Positions 6,181 through 12,598 of a stretch of DNA of 12,598 nt are shown here, piece by piece (position 1 is the stretch's first letter; the number at the start of each line of letters is the position of its first letter). The notes under the pieces were generated by a model. That model searched no databases, was not told the origin of the DNA, and saw only the letters and a program-made list of their open reading frames with translations. This stretch comes from Acidobacteriaceae bacterium (GTDB lineage Bacteria; Acidobacteriota; Terriglobia; Terriglobales; Acidobacteriaceae). Made by a program: the position numbers and the translations under genes. The DNA lies in the NCBI GenBank assembly GCA_025462785.1, contig JAOAPG010000240.1, positions 1 through 12,598 of the forward strand, read 5' to 3'.

Positions 6181-7770
6181 GTGCGGCCTGAATCTGACAT
6201 TCCAATCAGAGACATTGCCGAAAGGGTACAGTCAATCCTCGCGTGCAAGAATCTCAGTCTCTACAGGGTGTCGCTAAGCTCAGCTTCTTTGTACGGCCAT
6301 TCCTCTCCATACTTTCTTCCGCACAATCTCTACTATGACCTCCGTCGCGGAGCATTTACTCCCAGCATCTACCAGGTGGCCGCGCTTAGCCACATTACAG
6401 GCTTTAGACTGACCGACTGGCTGCGCGTTTTCGGATTTCGCCCCGAGGAGATTCCTCGGTTACAAATTGCGCTTCCATCGAAGCGGACGATTCTCTTGAA
6501 CTCGTCACTTGAGGATACAGAGTCATGGATTCGCTGGTTCGAAGACAAGGACAATAGCACGCCCGTTCCCTCGGTTGCGCCTCTCGCGCAGCTCCTCCAA
6601 TTCGCGAGTAGCAAGCGACTTGGCTCCCTGGCTGAGTTCACCGATAGAGGCTTTCTTTATGCACGGATCGGCAATCAAGATGCATTAGCTTTCCCGGAGG
6701 TGATACCGGGCAGCATCGTGCGTGTAAACCCGGGTACCGGGAACGATCTTGTTACCCGAAGAAATGGCACGATATCGACCCAGATTTTTCTAGTCGAACA
6801 TGGCAAAGGGCTTTATTGCTGTCGCCTGCGTGCGATGGGGAACAGTCTTCTTGTACCTGTCAGTCCACAACTTTCCTATGCCCAGGTCGAACTCCAGTTT
6901 CCGGAGCAGGCTCGGGTTTTGGGCGTCGTGGATCTTGAGATTCGTCCCTTGCTTAGAGGGGAGGAACCTGAAGTCCCGAACTATTTGGCTAAACAATGGA
7001 AAGCTGAAGCACTTGTGCGTGAGCCTACCGTAGCGCAGCTGCTGCGTAGCTCGCGCAACAAGATGAATTTGTCGCTGCGCGAGGCGTCTACACTGAGCCG
7101 GCAGGTTGTAGAGCTGCTCGGTGACCAACGATATTTCGTCTCGCCCAGTTCACTTTCAGACTACGAAGTACGCGATACTCCGCCTCGACACTTCCACAAA
7201 ACTGTGACGCTCTGTTTAGTTTACGGTTTGCAATTCAACACGTTTCTGAGGACGTTCGGAATTGACCTAAAGACGCTAGGACTGGAATCGATACCTGACT
7301 ATCTCGTCCCTAGACCGCGTGGACCTTCCGAATGCGAACATCTCAGCGAAAAGTCAACTTCGGCCGGATTTCTTGCCGGATTGCTAGCGGAATGCATTGA
7401 GGTTCCGTTCTTCCTTCGTAACTCCATAGAAGCAATTTCTAGTATGAGCAATATCTCTTTGCACGACTTCTTTTGGACAGGCGGGCAGCGAAATGCTCTC
7501 CACCCATATCTCGAGAATGCGCTGCTGGTTCTGGTGAATCGCCGGAAGAGAATCCCAGTCCATTTCAGATCCAAGCCAGTATGGCAGCAACCCCTGTATG
7601 TCCTTTTGCAGCGTGATGGAACTTATTCTTGTGCATGTTGCGGCATCGAAAATGGCAACCTCGTCGTGCACCCGTATTCTACGAATTTATACCGTCCCAC
7701 ACAGCTCCGTTACCCCGAAGAGGTCGAGGTTGTGGGGCAGATCGTCGCAATTGTGAGAAACCTTCGGTAG
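6181..7770 (+). CDS. Tandem double XRE/LexA-like regulator
   Basis: This 529-residue protein contains the same two-domain architecture twice in one chain. Half 1: HTH-like region about 10-90, LexA-like fold about 155-255 (FPEVIPGSIVRVNPG, then GLYCCRLRAMGNSLLVPV, then FPEQARVLGVV). Half 2: HTH-like region about 283-370 (LLRSSRNKMNLSLREASTL, then YFVSPSSLSDYEV), LexA-like fold about 425-529 (LHPYLENALLVLV, then GTYSCACCGIENGNLVVHP, then LRYPEEVEVVGQIVAI). The halves align with each other and with the 277-residue neighbour. None keeps the S24 Ser-Lys pair. The CxxC is complete in half 2 (C484, C487) and reduced to CC in half 1 (C213, C214). The first HTH is more diverged. The GTG start at 6181 has GGGAG eight bases before it (6168-6172). 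A single chain with two DNA-binding heads could bind paired sites as a built-in dimer; that is inference. Confidence 0.85.
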   Translation: MRPESDIPIRDIAERVQSILACKNLSLYRVSLSSASLYGHSSPYFLPHNLYYDLRRGAFTPSIYQVAALSHITGFRLTDWLRVFGFRPEEIPRLQIALPSKRTILLNSSLEDTESWIRWFEDKDNSTPVPSVAPLAQLLQFASSKRLGSLAEFTDRGFLYARIGNQDALAFPEVIPGSIVRVNPGTGNDLVTRRNGTISTQIFLVEHGKGLYCCRLRAMGNSLLVPVSPQLSYAQVELQFPEQARVLGVVDLEIRPLLRGEEPEVPNYLAKQWKAEALVREPTVAQLLRSSRNKMNLSLREASTLSRQVVELLGDQRYFVSPSSLSDYEVRDTPPRHFHKTVTLCLVYGLQFNTFLRTFGIDLKTLGLESIPDYLVPRPRGPSECEHLSEKSTSAGFLAGLLAECIEVPFFLRNSIEAISSMSNISLHDFFWTGGQRNALHPYLENALLVLVNRRKRIPVHFRSKPVWQQPLYVLLQRDGTYSCACCGIENGNLVVHPYSTNLYRPTQLRYPEEVEVVGQIVAIVRNLR

Positions 7771-8173
7771 GCCTCAGAGTCTGCTCTGAGCGCCCGTGTG
7801 ACCTTTTCCTGCTCAAATAATTTGTGAGGATCCGACACCCACTTGACGGCGTAGCCGAGATAGGAAAGTCTCTTGAGCCGCAGCGCGTGCGTGACGTCTT
7901 CGTCGCTGCGGATCCGAAGGTGATCCAGCGGGACTTCGGAACTCACCGCTGTTCTGCGGCAAGACCTTCGGCCGAGAGCGCATCCCCGTCTGAGTGCGGG
8001 AACGGAACATCCACGATTCCATTGTTGTGCACGTGCCCAATTCATGCGTTCTCGAACCGAAATTCTCAACCTCCAAATCGATGGGGGGCGAATCGAAATA
8101 TCTGTCCAGCGAACGGTCTCACCTCAATCTTTTCTACGCGCGTCACCTTCGTTCCATCTCTCAATTTTCTCAA
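7710..8173 (-). pseudogene. Luciferase-like (DUF5519-type) protein gene, inactivated
   Basis: One minus-strand frame spells out a family I recognise as the small luciferase-like/DUF5519 proteins: FRFAPHRFGG, TGA, EFRFENA, TGA, then IGHVHNNGIVDVPFP through GLAAEQR, TGA, then VPKSRWITF. The three TGA codons at 8066-8068, 8042-8044 and 7943-7945 are all in that frame. A one-base deletion near 7913-7918 then shifts the reading to RIRSDEDVTHALRLKRLSYL, AVKWVSDPHKLFEQE and on to a stop at 7710, overlapping the end of the double regulator. The first TGA falls where an Arg is expected, so CGA-to-TGA change fits. Other genes here use TGA as a stop, so recoding is unlikely. The 5' limit is uncertain: the frame is open to a TAG at 8222-8224 with TTG codons at 8162 and 8171. 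Confidence 0.6.
7773..7790 (+). terminator. Hairpin after the double regulator
   Basis: CTCAGAG (7773-7779) and CTCTGAG (7784-7790) form a perfect 7-bp stem with a TCTG loop, starting two bases after the TAG of the double regulator. The T-run is weak and late (CCTTTTCC about 7801-7808), so it may be an inefficient terminator or an RNA end-protecting stem. Confidence 0.35.
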
Positions 8174-8337
8174 TGACCGATCGTTTTGGGCCGAGTCAGC
8201 AAAGCCGGTCGGTTTTTGAGCCTAGCCAGTCTTCCAGGTAGCGGCTAGCTGAATGGCTGATGTGCGCTTTCTATTGAGGAGCCATGCTGAACTTGCACGG
8301 AAGAAACGTTCGGTCAAGATCAGTCCAAGGGGGAGAT

Positions 8338-9249
8338 ATGGGTTCTTCAACACTAGAGAACGTGTCAAACGACCTTGCAGCCGTGGCCGGGAACATCGGG
8401 CCTTCGGTTGTTGCAGTTCACGGTCGGCATCGAATCACATCGAGTGGCATCCAATGGCGCAAGGGTGTCGTGGTGACGGCGAACCACGGTGTTCGGCGTG
8501 ATGAGGATCTAAGCGTACTTCTCGGGCCGGAAAGATCTGCTCCGGTAACGCTTGCCGGGCGCGATCCATCAACGGATCTGGCGATCTTGAAGCTGGACGA
8601 CCAAACGATTCCACTGCCCGATGTTGCAGACTCGTCCAGCCTGAAGCTGGCGAATCTTGTGCTCGCTCTCGGTCGCAGTCAACGAGGTAACCTCGTGGCG
8701 AGTGCTGGAATTATCGGTGGGCTAAGCGGAGAATGGCGAACCTGGCGCGGCGGCCGCGTGGATCAGCATATCCGGCTCGACCTCGAGCTTTATCCCGGGT
8801 TTTCGGGCGGCCCCTTGGTGAATGCTCAAGGTAAGGTCGTCGGTATCAACACCCGTGGAGTAGCGCGAGGCCGGGCGATTACGATTCCCGCCAGCACTGT
8901 GAACCGCGTGGTCGACGAACTGTTGGAGAAAGGACATATCGCACGCCCCTATCTAGGGCTTGCGATGCAGCCGGTTGTCGTACCGGAGACGCTGCGTAGC
9001 AAGCTCCGTTCCGGGATCACCAGCGGCTTAGTCATCGTCCATGTCGAACCAACCGGCCCGGGAGATAGAGCTGGAATTCTCTTGGGCGACGTTCTCGTCG
9101 AGCTCGAAGGCAATGCACTGGAGGGGATGGAGAGCATTCAACACATGCTGCTATCAGCAAAAGTGGGCGACAAAGTTCCGGCCACGATCCTGCGGGGTGG
9201 GTCTCCTGTACAGCTGACCCTCTCACTCGACGATAGGCCGGCACGGTAG
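8338..9249 (+). CDS. HtrA-like serine protease (S1C) with PDZ domain
   Basis: This 303-residue protein has the chymotrypsin-like S1C protease domain (about 5-200) with all three catalytic residues: His50 in VVVTANHGVRRDED, Asp80 in GRDPSTDLAIL, and Ser156 in YPGFSGGPLVN. A PDZ domain covers about 205-300 (RPYLGLAMQ, then GLVIVHVEPTGPGDRAGILLGD). Unlike DegP/DegQ it has no signal peptide or membrane segment, so it may act in the cytoplasm or need another partner; the His motif TANH also differs from the common TNxHV. The start is uncertain. ATG 8338 follows AAGGGGGAG closely and fits the usual N-terminus as I remember it; an in-frame ATG at 8284 (GAGGAG two bases before it) would add 18 residues that are also not a signal peptide. 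It lies 4 bases upstream of the LuxR-type gene and is probably co-transcribed. Confidence 0.88.
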   Translation: MGSSTLENVSNDLAAVAGNIGPSVVAVHGRHRITSSGIQWRKGVVVTANHGVRRDEDLSVLLGPERSAPVTLAGRDPSTDLAILKLDDQTIPLPDVADSSSLKLANLVLALGRSQRGNLVASAGIIGGLSGEWRTWRGGRVDQHIRLDLELYPGFSGGPLVNAQGKVVGINTRGVARGRAITIPASTVNRVVDELLEKGHIARPYLGLAMQPVVVPETLRSKLRSGITSGLVIVHVEPTGPGDRAGILLGDVLVELEGNALEGMESIQHMLLSAKVGDKVPATILRGGSPVQLTLSLDDRPAR

Positions 9250-9253
9250 CTTG

Positions 9254-9919
9254 ATGGCAAAGACAGGCGACGCTCGCCGGATTCGAGTGCTGGTCTCGGC
9301 GAAGTCCGCTGTCAGCCGTGCTGGCCTGGAGTCGATCGTTCGGGGCGCACTCTCACTTCAGCTCGCTGGCAGTTTCTCGGCTACGAGCGTTCTAGGAACG
9401 CATGCACGCGAGCTTCGCCCGGACGTTGTTCTGGCGGAGCTGGATCGTTCCGATCTTCAGCACATCAGGTATCCACAGCCACTGGCGCTAGACACTAGGG
9501 CTTCCATAGTGGCTCTGATCGATAACCCCGACGCCCATTGGATTGCGCGCGCCCTGCGCAATGGTGTCAAGGCGATAATTCCGCGGAAAGCAGCAGCGAC
9601 GGAGATCCTGTGGGCGATTCAGACCGTCAACTCAGGTCTGTTTCTTCTTGATCCGGACGCAGCCCAGCAATTGACGGCTCGCTTTGGCTCAGAATCGCTC
9701 GATATGCAAGCCGAATTCGTGGAGGAACTGACCCAACGGGAGATTGAAATTCTACGGATGCTCGCCGAGGGTGTGGGCAACAAACAGATCGCCTCACGCC
9801 TGACGATCTCAGAGCATACCGTGAAGTTTCATATAAGTTCGATTCTCGATAAGCTTGGCGCTTCAAGCCGCACCGAAGCCGTGACCATTGGAATCAGGAT
9901 GGGCATTGTACTCTTGTAA
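9254..9919 (+). CDS. LuxR-type regulator with a degenerate receiver domain
   Basis: This 221-residue protein resembles NarL/FixJ response regulators. The C-terminal LuxR HTH is complete (about 156-221: LTQREIEILRMLAEGVGNKQIA, shown in part, then TISEHTVKFHISSILDKLGA). The N-terminal receiver-like domain (about 9-130) has lost its active site. The acidic pair after the first strand is replaced by Ser-Ala (VLVSAK), the phospho-acceptor Asp is Glu62 (PDVVLAELD), and the Thr/Ser position lies in IVALID; only Lys112 remains. Control by ordinary phosphorylation is therefore unlikely; the Glu might mimic a phosphorylated state. ATG 9254 follows the protease stop by four bases with no strong ribosome site, suggesting coupling. 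An immediately preceding TTG would add one residue. Confidence 0.86.
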   Translation: MAKTGDARRIRVLVSAKSAVSRAGLESIVRGALSLQLAGSFSATSVLGTHARELRPDVVLAELDRSDLQHIRYPQPLALDTRASIVALIDNPDAHWIARALRNGVKAIIPRKAAATEILWAIQTVNSGLFLLDPDAAQQLTARFGSESLDMQAEFVEELTQREIEILRMLAEGVGNKQIASRLTISEHTVKFHISSILDKLGASSRTEAVTIGIRMGIVLL

Positions 9920-10151
9920 TTTCACCTCCCTAGGGCTTCACACTGCCGCTGATGGGCGACTGCACAGCTGCGCCTTCCGCATACCGATTCGTTCACATCC
10001 CTTGAGTCTGTCGAGTTCCTGAACGAATGCCGGAAGGTACTCTTGCAGGATTCGGTCAGAATCTTGGCAAATCCGCGGAATTGATGGGAACGCGAACATT
10101 TCACTGATCTGGTGGACAGAGCCGCCGCACGGAAGTAGTGTTCGATCACGC
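9920..10151. other. Intergenic space before the ABC exporter
   Basis: No hairpin with a T-run follows the LuxR-type gene, so read-through into the exporter is possible. Two overlapping minus-strand frames are open across it (about 80-135 codons, including ILQEYLPAFVQELDRLK), but neither has a ribosome site or a recognisable family. I see no clear promoter. Confidence 0.3.
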
Positions 10152-10156
10152 GGAGG
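10152..10156 (+). promoter_or_regulatory. Ribosome binding site supporting a TTG start
   Basis: GGAGG ends nine bases before TTG 10166 of the exporter gene. There is no in-frame ATG or GTG nearby that would keep the first membrane helix. Confidence 0.55.
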
Positions 10157-10165
10157 TCCGTTTCC

Positions 10166-11917
10166 TTGCGGCAGGAGCGAAGACATGGCTCAGCGTGGCT
10201 CCCCACTGAGCTTTGCTGGCTAGCGAAACAGATTCGACAACTCCTGCATTTGCACGTCGCGAGTTTCGTTTGCATCACTGCCGGAAGCCTTCTCACGCTC
10301 CTGACTCCACTCATCCTCAAATGGCTCATTGATGGGATCCTCCCTCAGAGGAGGGTGGGACTGATGGTGCTCGCGGCGCTGCTGATATTCCTCGGTCATC
10401 AGGGCAGGATCGCGCTCACCAGCCTGGGTAGCTACTTGGTGCTGAGTGCTGCCCAACGAATGGGGCTGACGTTGCGAGTCGGCCTGCTGCAGCACCTGAA
10501 CACACTCTCGGCGGACTATTACGAGGACACATCAGTCGGCGCCGTGATGTATCCGCTCAAGGAACCGATTGACGAGATCGCATATTTCGGATCGGACCTT
10601 CTGCCAGCAATTCTTCGGATGTTGCTCACCACGGGATTCACTCTCGCTACCATGTGCGTGCTCAGCCCGCTGTTGACGCTGGCGGTTTCTCCGCTTATTC
10701 CCGCCTTCCTGATTACCAGGCACTACTTCCGCAAGAAACTGGCTGCCGATGCGGACACCATGCAGAGTGATCGGATCGTCTGGAGTAACTTTCTCGAAGA
10801 ACACCTTTCGTCGGCAATTCCCATCCAGCTCCTGGGCCAGGAAAAACGGCAGGAGCGGCGCGCATTTCGCTTCCTGGCCCGCGCAGTTCGGTCGCAGCAG
10901 AGGCTGTACAAGACCGGTAGCTGGTTCACGGTATGGAGTTCTCTCGCCGTGGTTCTCGCCATGTGTACGGTCATTGGGTATGGCGGCGAGAGGGCTCTGG
11001 CAGGAAGTTTGAGCATGGGGAGCCTGGTCGCCTTCTACGGTTTTGTGACCCAGCTTTTCGATCCGCTCAGTGGCGCGGCTGAACTTTACGCCCGGGCTCA
11101 GAAAACCTTCGCCAGTATCCGGCAGGTGCAGTCCGCGTTTGCCTTGCGTCCGCGCGTGACAAATACCTCTGCCGCCGTTCACCTGCCGAATGAACATTCG
11201 CTGCGGATCGACTTTGCCGGTGTCCGTTTTGGATATGCGAGGCAGGCGGACCTGCTGCACATTCCCTCTCTCTCGATCCTGCCGGGTGAACACCTGGCAA
11301 TCGCGGGAGAGAACGGCGCCGGAAAGAGCACGCTGGTCAAGCTCATCGCCAGGCTGTATGACCCGGCTTCGGGATCGATCTGTATTGGCGGCGAAGATAT
11401 CCGAAATATGCGGCTCAAGAGCCTGCGCCGGACGGTTTGTTACCTTCCGCGCGATCCTGTACTGTTCGAAGGCACGATTGCTTCCAATTTGCGATTCGTG
11501 AGGCCAACGGCATCGGACCAGGAACTCGAAGAAGTGATTCGAGTTGTGGGGCTGTCGGACCTCATTGCATCGCTGCCCGACAACACTCGCCAGCGAATCG
11601 GGCCGGGAGGCTGCCAACTTTCCGGTGGCGAACGCCAACGCCTCGCCATTGCCAGGGCACTTCTCTACCAACCGAGAGTCCTCATCCTGGATGAGGCGAC
11701 CTCCTGCCTTGATCCTTCGGCGGAGGTCATGGTTCTGCAGAAGCTCCAGTCCCTGCGTGCGTGGACACTGATTGTCATCTCGCACCGCCCCTCAACATTC
11801 AAATCCTTTGGGAGGGTTCTGGTTCTTTCGGGCGGACGAATTGTCGAGGATGGCTGTCTTGCTTCAGCTACGCTGGAAGGGGTATTCATTCCACCAAGTT
11901 CGCTTCAAAACCCTTGA
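10166..11917 (+). CDS. ABC exporter, fused membrane and ATPase domains
   Basis: This 583-residue half-transporter would work as a homodimer in the inner membrane. The N-terminal exporter-type (ABC type I) membrane domain has about six helices between residues 30 and 310. The ATPase domain (about 345-570) shows Walker A GENGAGKST (381-389), signature LSGGERQRLAIARAL (485-499), Walker B RVLILDE with Glu510, D-loop SCLD and H-loop His540. The Q-loop Gln, normally in PQDPVLF, is replaced by Arg429 (LPRDPVLF), which may alter coupling between the ATPase and membrane parts. No peptidase C39 domain is present, so a lipid, drug or small-molecule cargo is as likely as a peptide; the cargo is unknown. 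Translation starts at a TTG with GGAGG nine bases upstream. The gene lies on the same strand as the protease and regulator, about 250 bases downstream. Confidence 0.9.
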   Translation: MRQERRHGSAWLPTELCWLAKQIRQLLHLHVASFVCITAGSLLTLLTPLILKWLIDGILPQRRVGLMVLAALLIFLGHQGRIALTSLGSYLVLSAAQRMGLTLRVGLLQHLNTLSADYYEDTSVGAVMYPLKEPIDEIAYFGSDLLPAILRMLLTTGFTLATMCVLSPLLTLAVSPLIPAFLITRHYFRKKLAADADTMQSDRIVWSNFLEEHLSSAIPIQLLGQEKRQERRAFRFLARAVRSQQRLYKTGSWFTVWSSLAVVLAMCTVIGYGGERALAGSLSMGSLVAFYGFVTQLFDPLSGAAELYARAQKTFASIRQVQSAFALRPRVTNTSAAVHLPNEHSLRIDFAGVRFGYARQADLLHIPSLSILPGEHLAIAGENGAGKSTLVKLIARLYDPASGSICIGGEDIRNMRLKSLRRTVCYLPRDPVLFEGTIASNLRFVRPTASDQELEEVIRVVGLSDLIASLPDNTRQRIGPGGCQLSGGERQRLAIARALLYQPRVLILDEATSCLDPSAEVMVLQKLQSLRAWTLIVISHRPSTFKSFGRVLVLSGGRIVEDGCLASATLEGVFIPPSSLQNP

Positions 11918-12123
11918 GCGTGGATGACGACCTCCGGTGATTTCTTGTCCTACCCGGGAAGCGCGGTCTTCTGGTGATGAGCTGGTCGAGATCGCGACTG
12001 CATTTGGCGATATCAGTTCCGAATGCAAGCGCGGGCTTTCGTTTGTTCGGAGCATAGCAACAGGAGCAAACCAAGGCACGCAGCTTAGAATAGCCGCATC
12101 AAATAGGTGAGAAGGCAGCATTC
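11918..12123. other. Intergenic space with a doubtful 57-codon frame
   Basis: A + frame from GTG 11937 to TGA 12108-12110 encodes 57 residues (DELVEIATAFGDIS, then SFVRSIATGANQGTQLRIA) with protein-like composition, but there is no ribosome site and no family match, so it is not called as a gene. TAGAAT at 12086-12091 could be a -10 element for the next gene; no good -35 is seen. Confidence 0.3.
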
Positions 12124-12598
12124 GTGAGAACTCTATTCCTTGTTATTCTTTGGCTCTGCTCGACGGCAATTTTTGCCCAGGATGTAATTCCTTTCGGAAC
12201 CGTATTGCCTGTCGGTTTGGACTCGTCCCTAAAATCCAAAAAGACCAAAGCCGGGAGGACAATCACTGCGACTATCATGCAGGACGTTCCACTCGGAGCC
12301 AAATCGAAGATTCACGCTGGTACCAAAGTGACCGGGCATGTAGTCGATGTGATCCCGGCAACTAAAGCGAACGGTGGGAGAATTTCTCTCCAGTTCGACA
12401 CCATCGAGATTGCCAAGCAGAAAGTGCCAATAACCACAAATCTCCGGGCATTGGCATCCATGATGGAAGTACACGAGGCACAGCTTCCGCTCAGTGGACC
12501 TGATCGTGGAACCTCCGAATACTCTTGGACCACGGTCCAGATCGGGGGTGACGTGGTGTACCGGGGTGGAGGGCCAGTTACGCACGGCTCGGAGTTCG
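12124..12598 (+). CDS. Secreted hypothetical protein, cut by the window edge
   Basis: The frame is open from GTG 12124 to the last base, so the 3' end is missing; 158 codons are visible. Residues 1-18 form a classical Sec signal (hydrophobic LFLVILWLCSTAIF, then AQD), so the protein is exported. The mature part starts with PFGTVLPVGLDSSLKSKK, then TITATIMQDVPLGAKSKIHAG and TKVTGHVVDVIPA, an alternating pattern suggesting a small beta-barrel or VirB10/TrbI-like strand region. Later come ISLQFDTIEIAKQKVPI and WTTVQIGGDVVYRGGGPV. I remember similar uncharacterised secreted proteins from acidobacteria, but no function is established. GAAGG at 12111-12115 lies eight bases before the GTG. It may be independently transcribed, since it sits about 200 bases after the exporter gene. 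Confidence 0.75.
   Translation, partial: MRTLFLVILWLCSTAIFAQDVIPFGTVLPVGLDSSLKSKKTKAGRTITATIMQDVPLGAKSKIHAGTKVTGHVVDVIPATKANGGRISLQFDTIEIAKQKVPITTNLRALASMMEVHEAQLPLSGPDRGTSEYSWTTVQIGGDVVYRGGGPVTHGSEF

Noticed and set aside
5924..6205. Minus-strand 93-codon frame in the divergent control region
   Set aside because: Covers the start of the double regulator on the other strand, and its composition is not protein-like.
9938..10186. Minus-strand 82-codon frame between the LuxR-type gene and the exporter
   Set aside because: No ribosome site, no family, overlaps the exporter start and its ribosome site; another minus frame is open over the same bases.
11937..12110. Plus-strand 57-codon frame ending just before the secreted protein gene
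   Set aside because: Composition is protein-like but there is no ribosome site and no recognisable family; kept only as a note in the intergenic entry.
1..12598. CRISPR array, insertion sequence, integrase or rRNA/tRNA gene
   Set aside because: No regularly spaced repeats, transposase or integrase motifs, or RNA gene signatures were seen on either strand.

Overview
The window looks like a chromosomal segment of an acidobacterium (Acidobacteriota, probably class Terriglobia). This is inferred from protein families and remembered family resemblance, not from a search. The pointers are: a DUF362 protein paired with a squalene-cyclase-like repeat protein; XRE regulators with a LexA-like C-terminal domain carrying a CxxC; a signal-peptide-less HtrA-like protease next to a LuxR-type regulator; and a secreted protein of a type I associate with this phylum. 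Base composition is moderate, GTG and TTG starts are common, and TGA is a normal stop codon.

Layout. (1) 1-2213: an AT-rich leader with a plausible promoter, then a two-gene unit on + (prenyltransferase/squalene-cyclase-like protein, then a Tat-exported DUF362 protein) with overlapping stop and start codons. (2) 2214-8337: a plasticity zone. It holds a 9-bp palindrome, a short unexplained coding remnant, a Myb/SANT-like multi-HTH zinc-finger protein on -, about 800 bp of hairpin-rich sequence without a convincing gene, a broken GNAT (TacT-like) toxin gene on -, two divergent XRE/LexA-like regulators (one single, one a tandem duplication in one polypeptide), and a luciferase-like (DUF5519-type) gene on - broken by three in-frame TGA codons and one frameshift. 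(3) 8338-11917: an HtrA-like serine protease and a LuxR-type regulator with a degenerate receiver, 4 bp apart, then an ABC exporter with fused membrane and ATPase domains starting at a TTG. (4) 12124-end: a secreted beta-rich protein cut by the window edge.

How the genes may work together. The first pair probably acts in one envelope or lipid-related process, but its substrate is unknown. The protease and regulator are probably co-transcribed, with output unlikely to depend on ordinary phosphorylation because the receiver lacks its Asp. The two divergent XRE/LexA-like genes share a 414-bp region with repeated ACAAG half-sites and probably regulate themselves or each other. The most unusual items are the tandem double-headed regulator with its single-headed partner, the Myb-like protein, and the 49-bp dyad between the Myb gene and the dead toxin gene.
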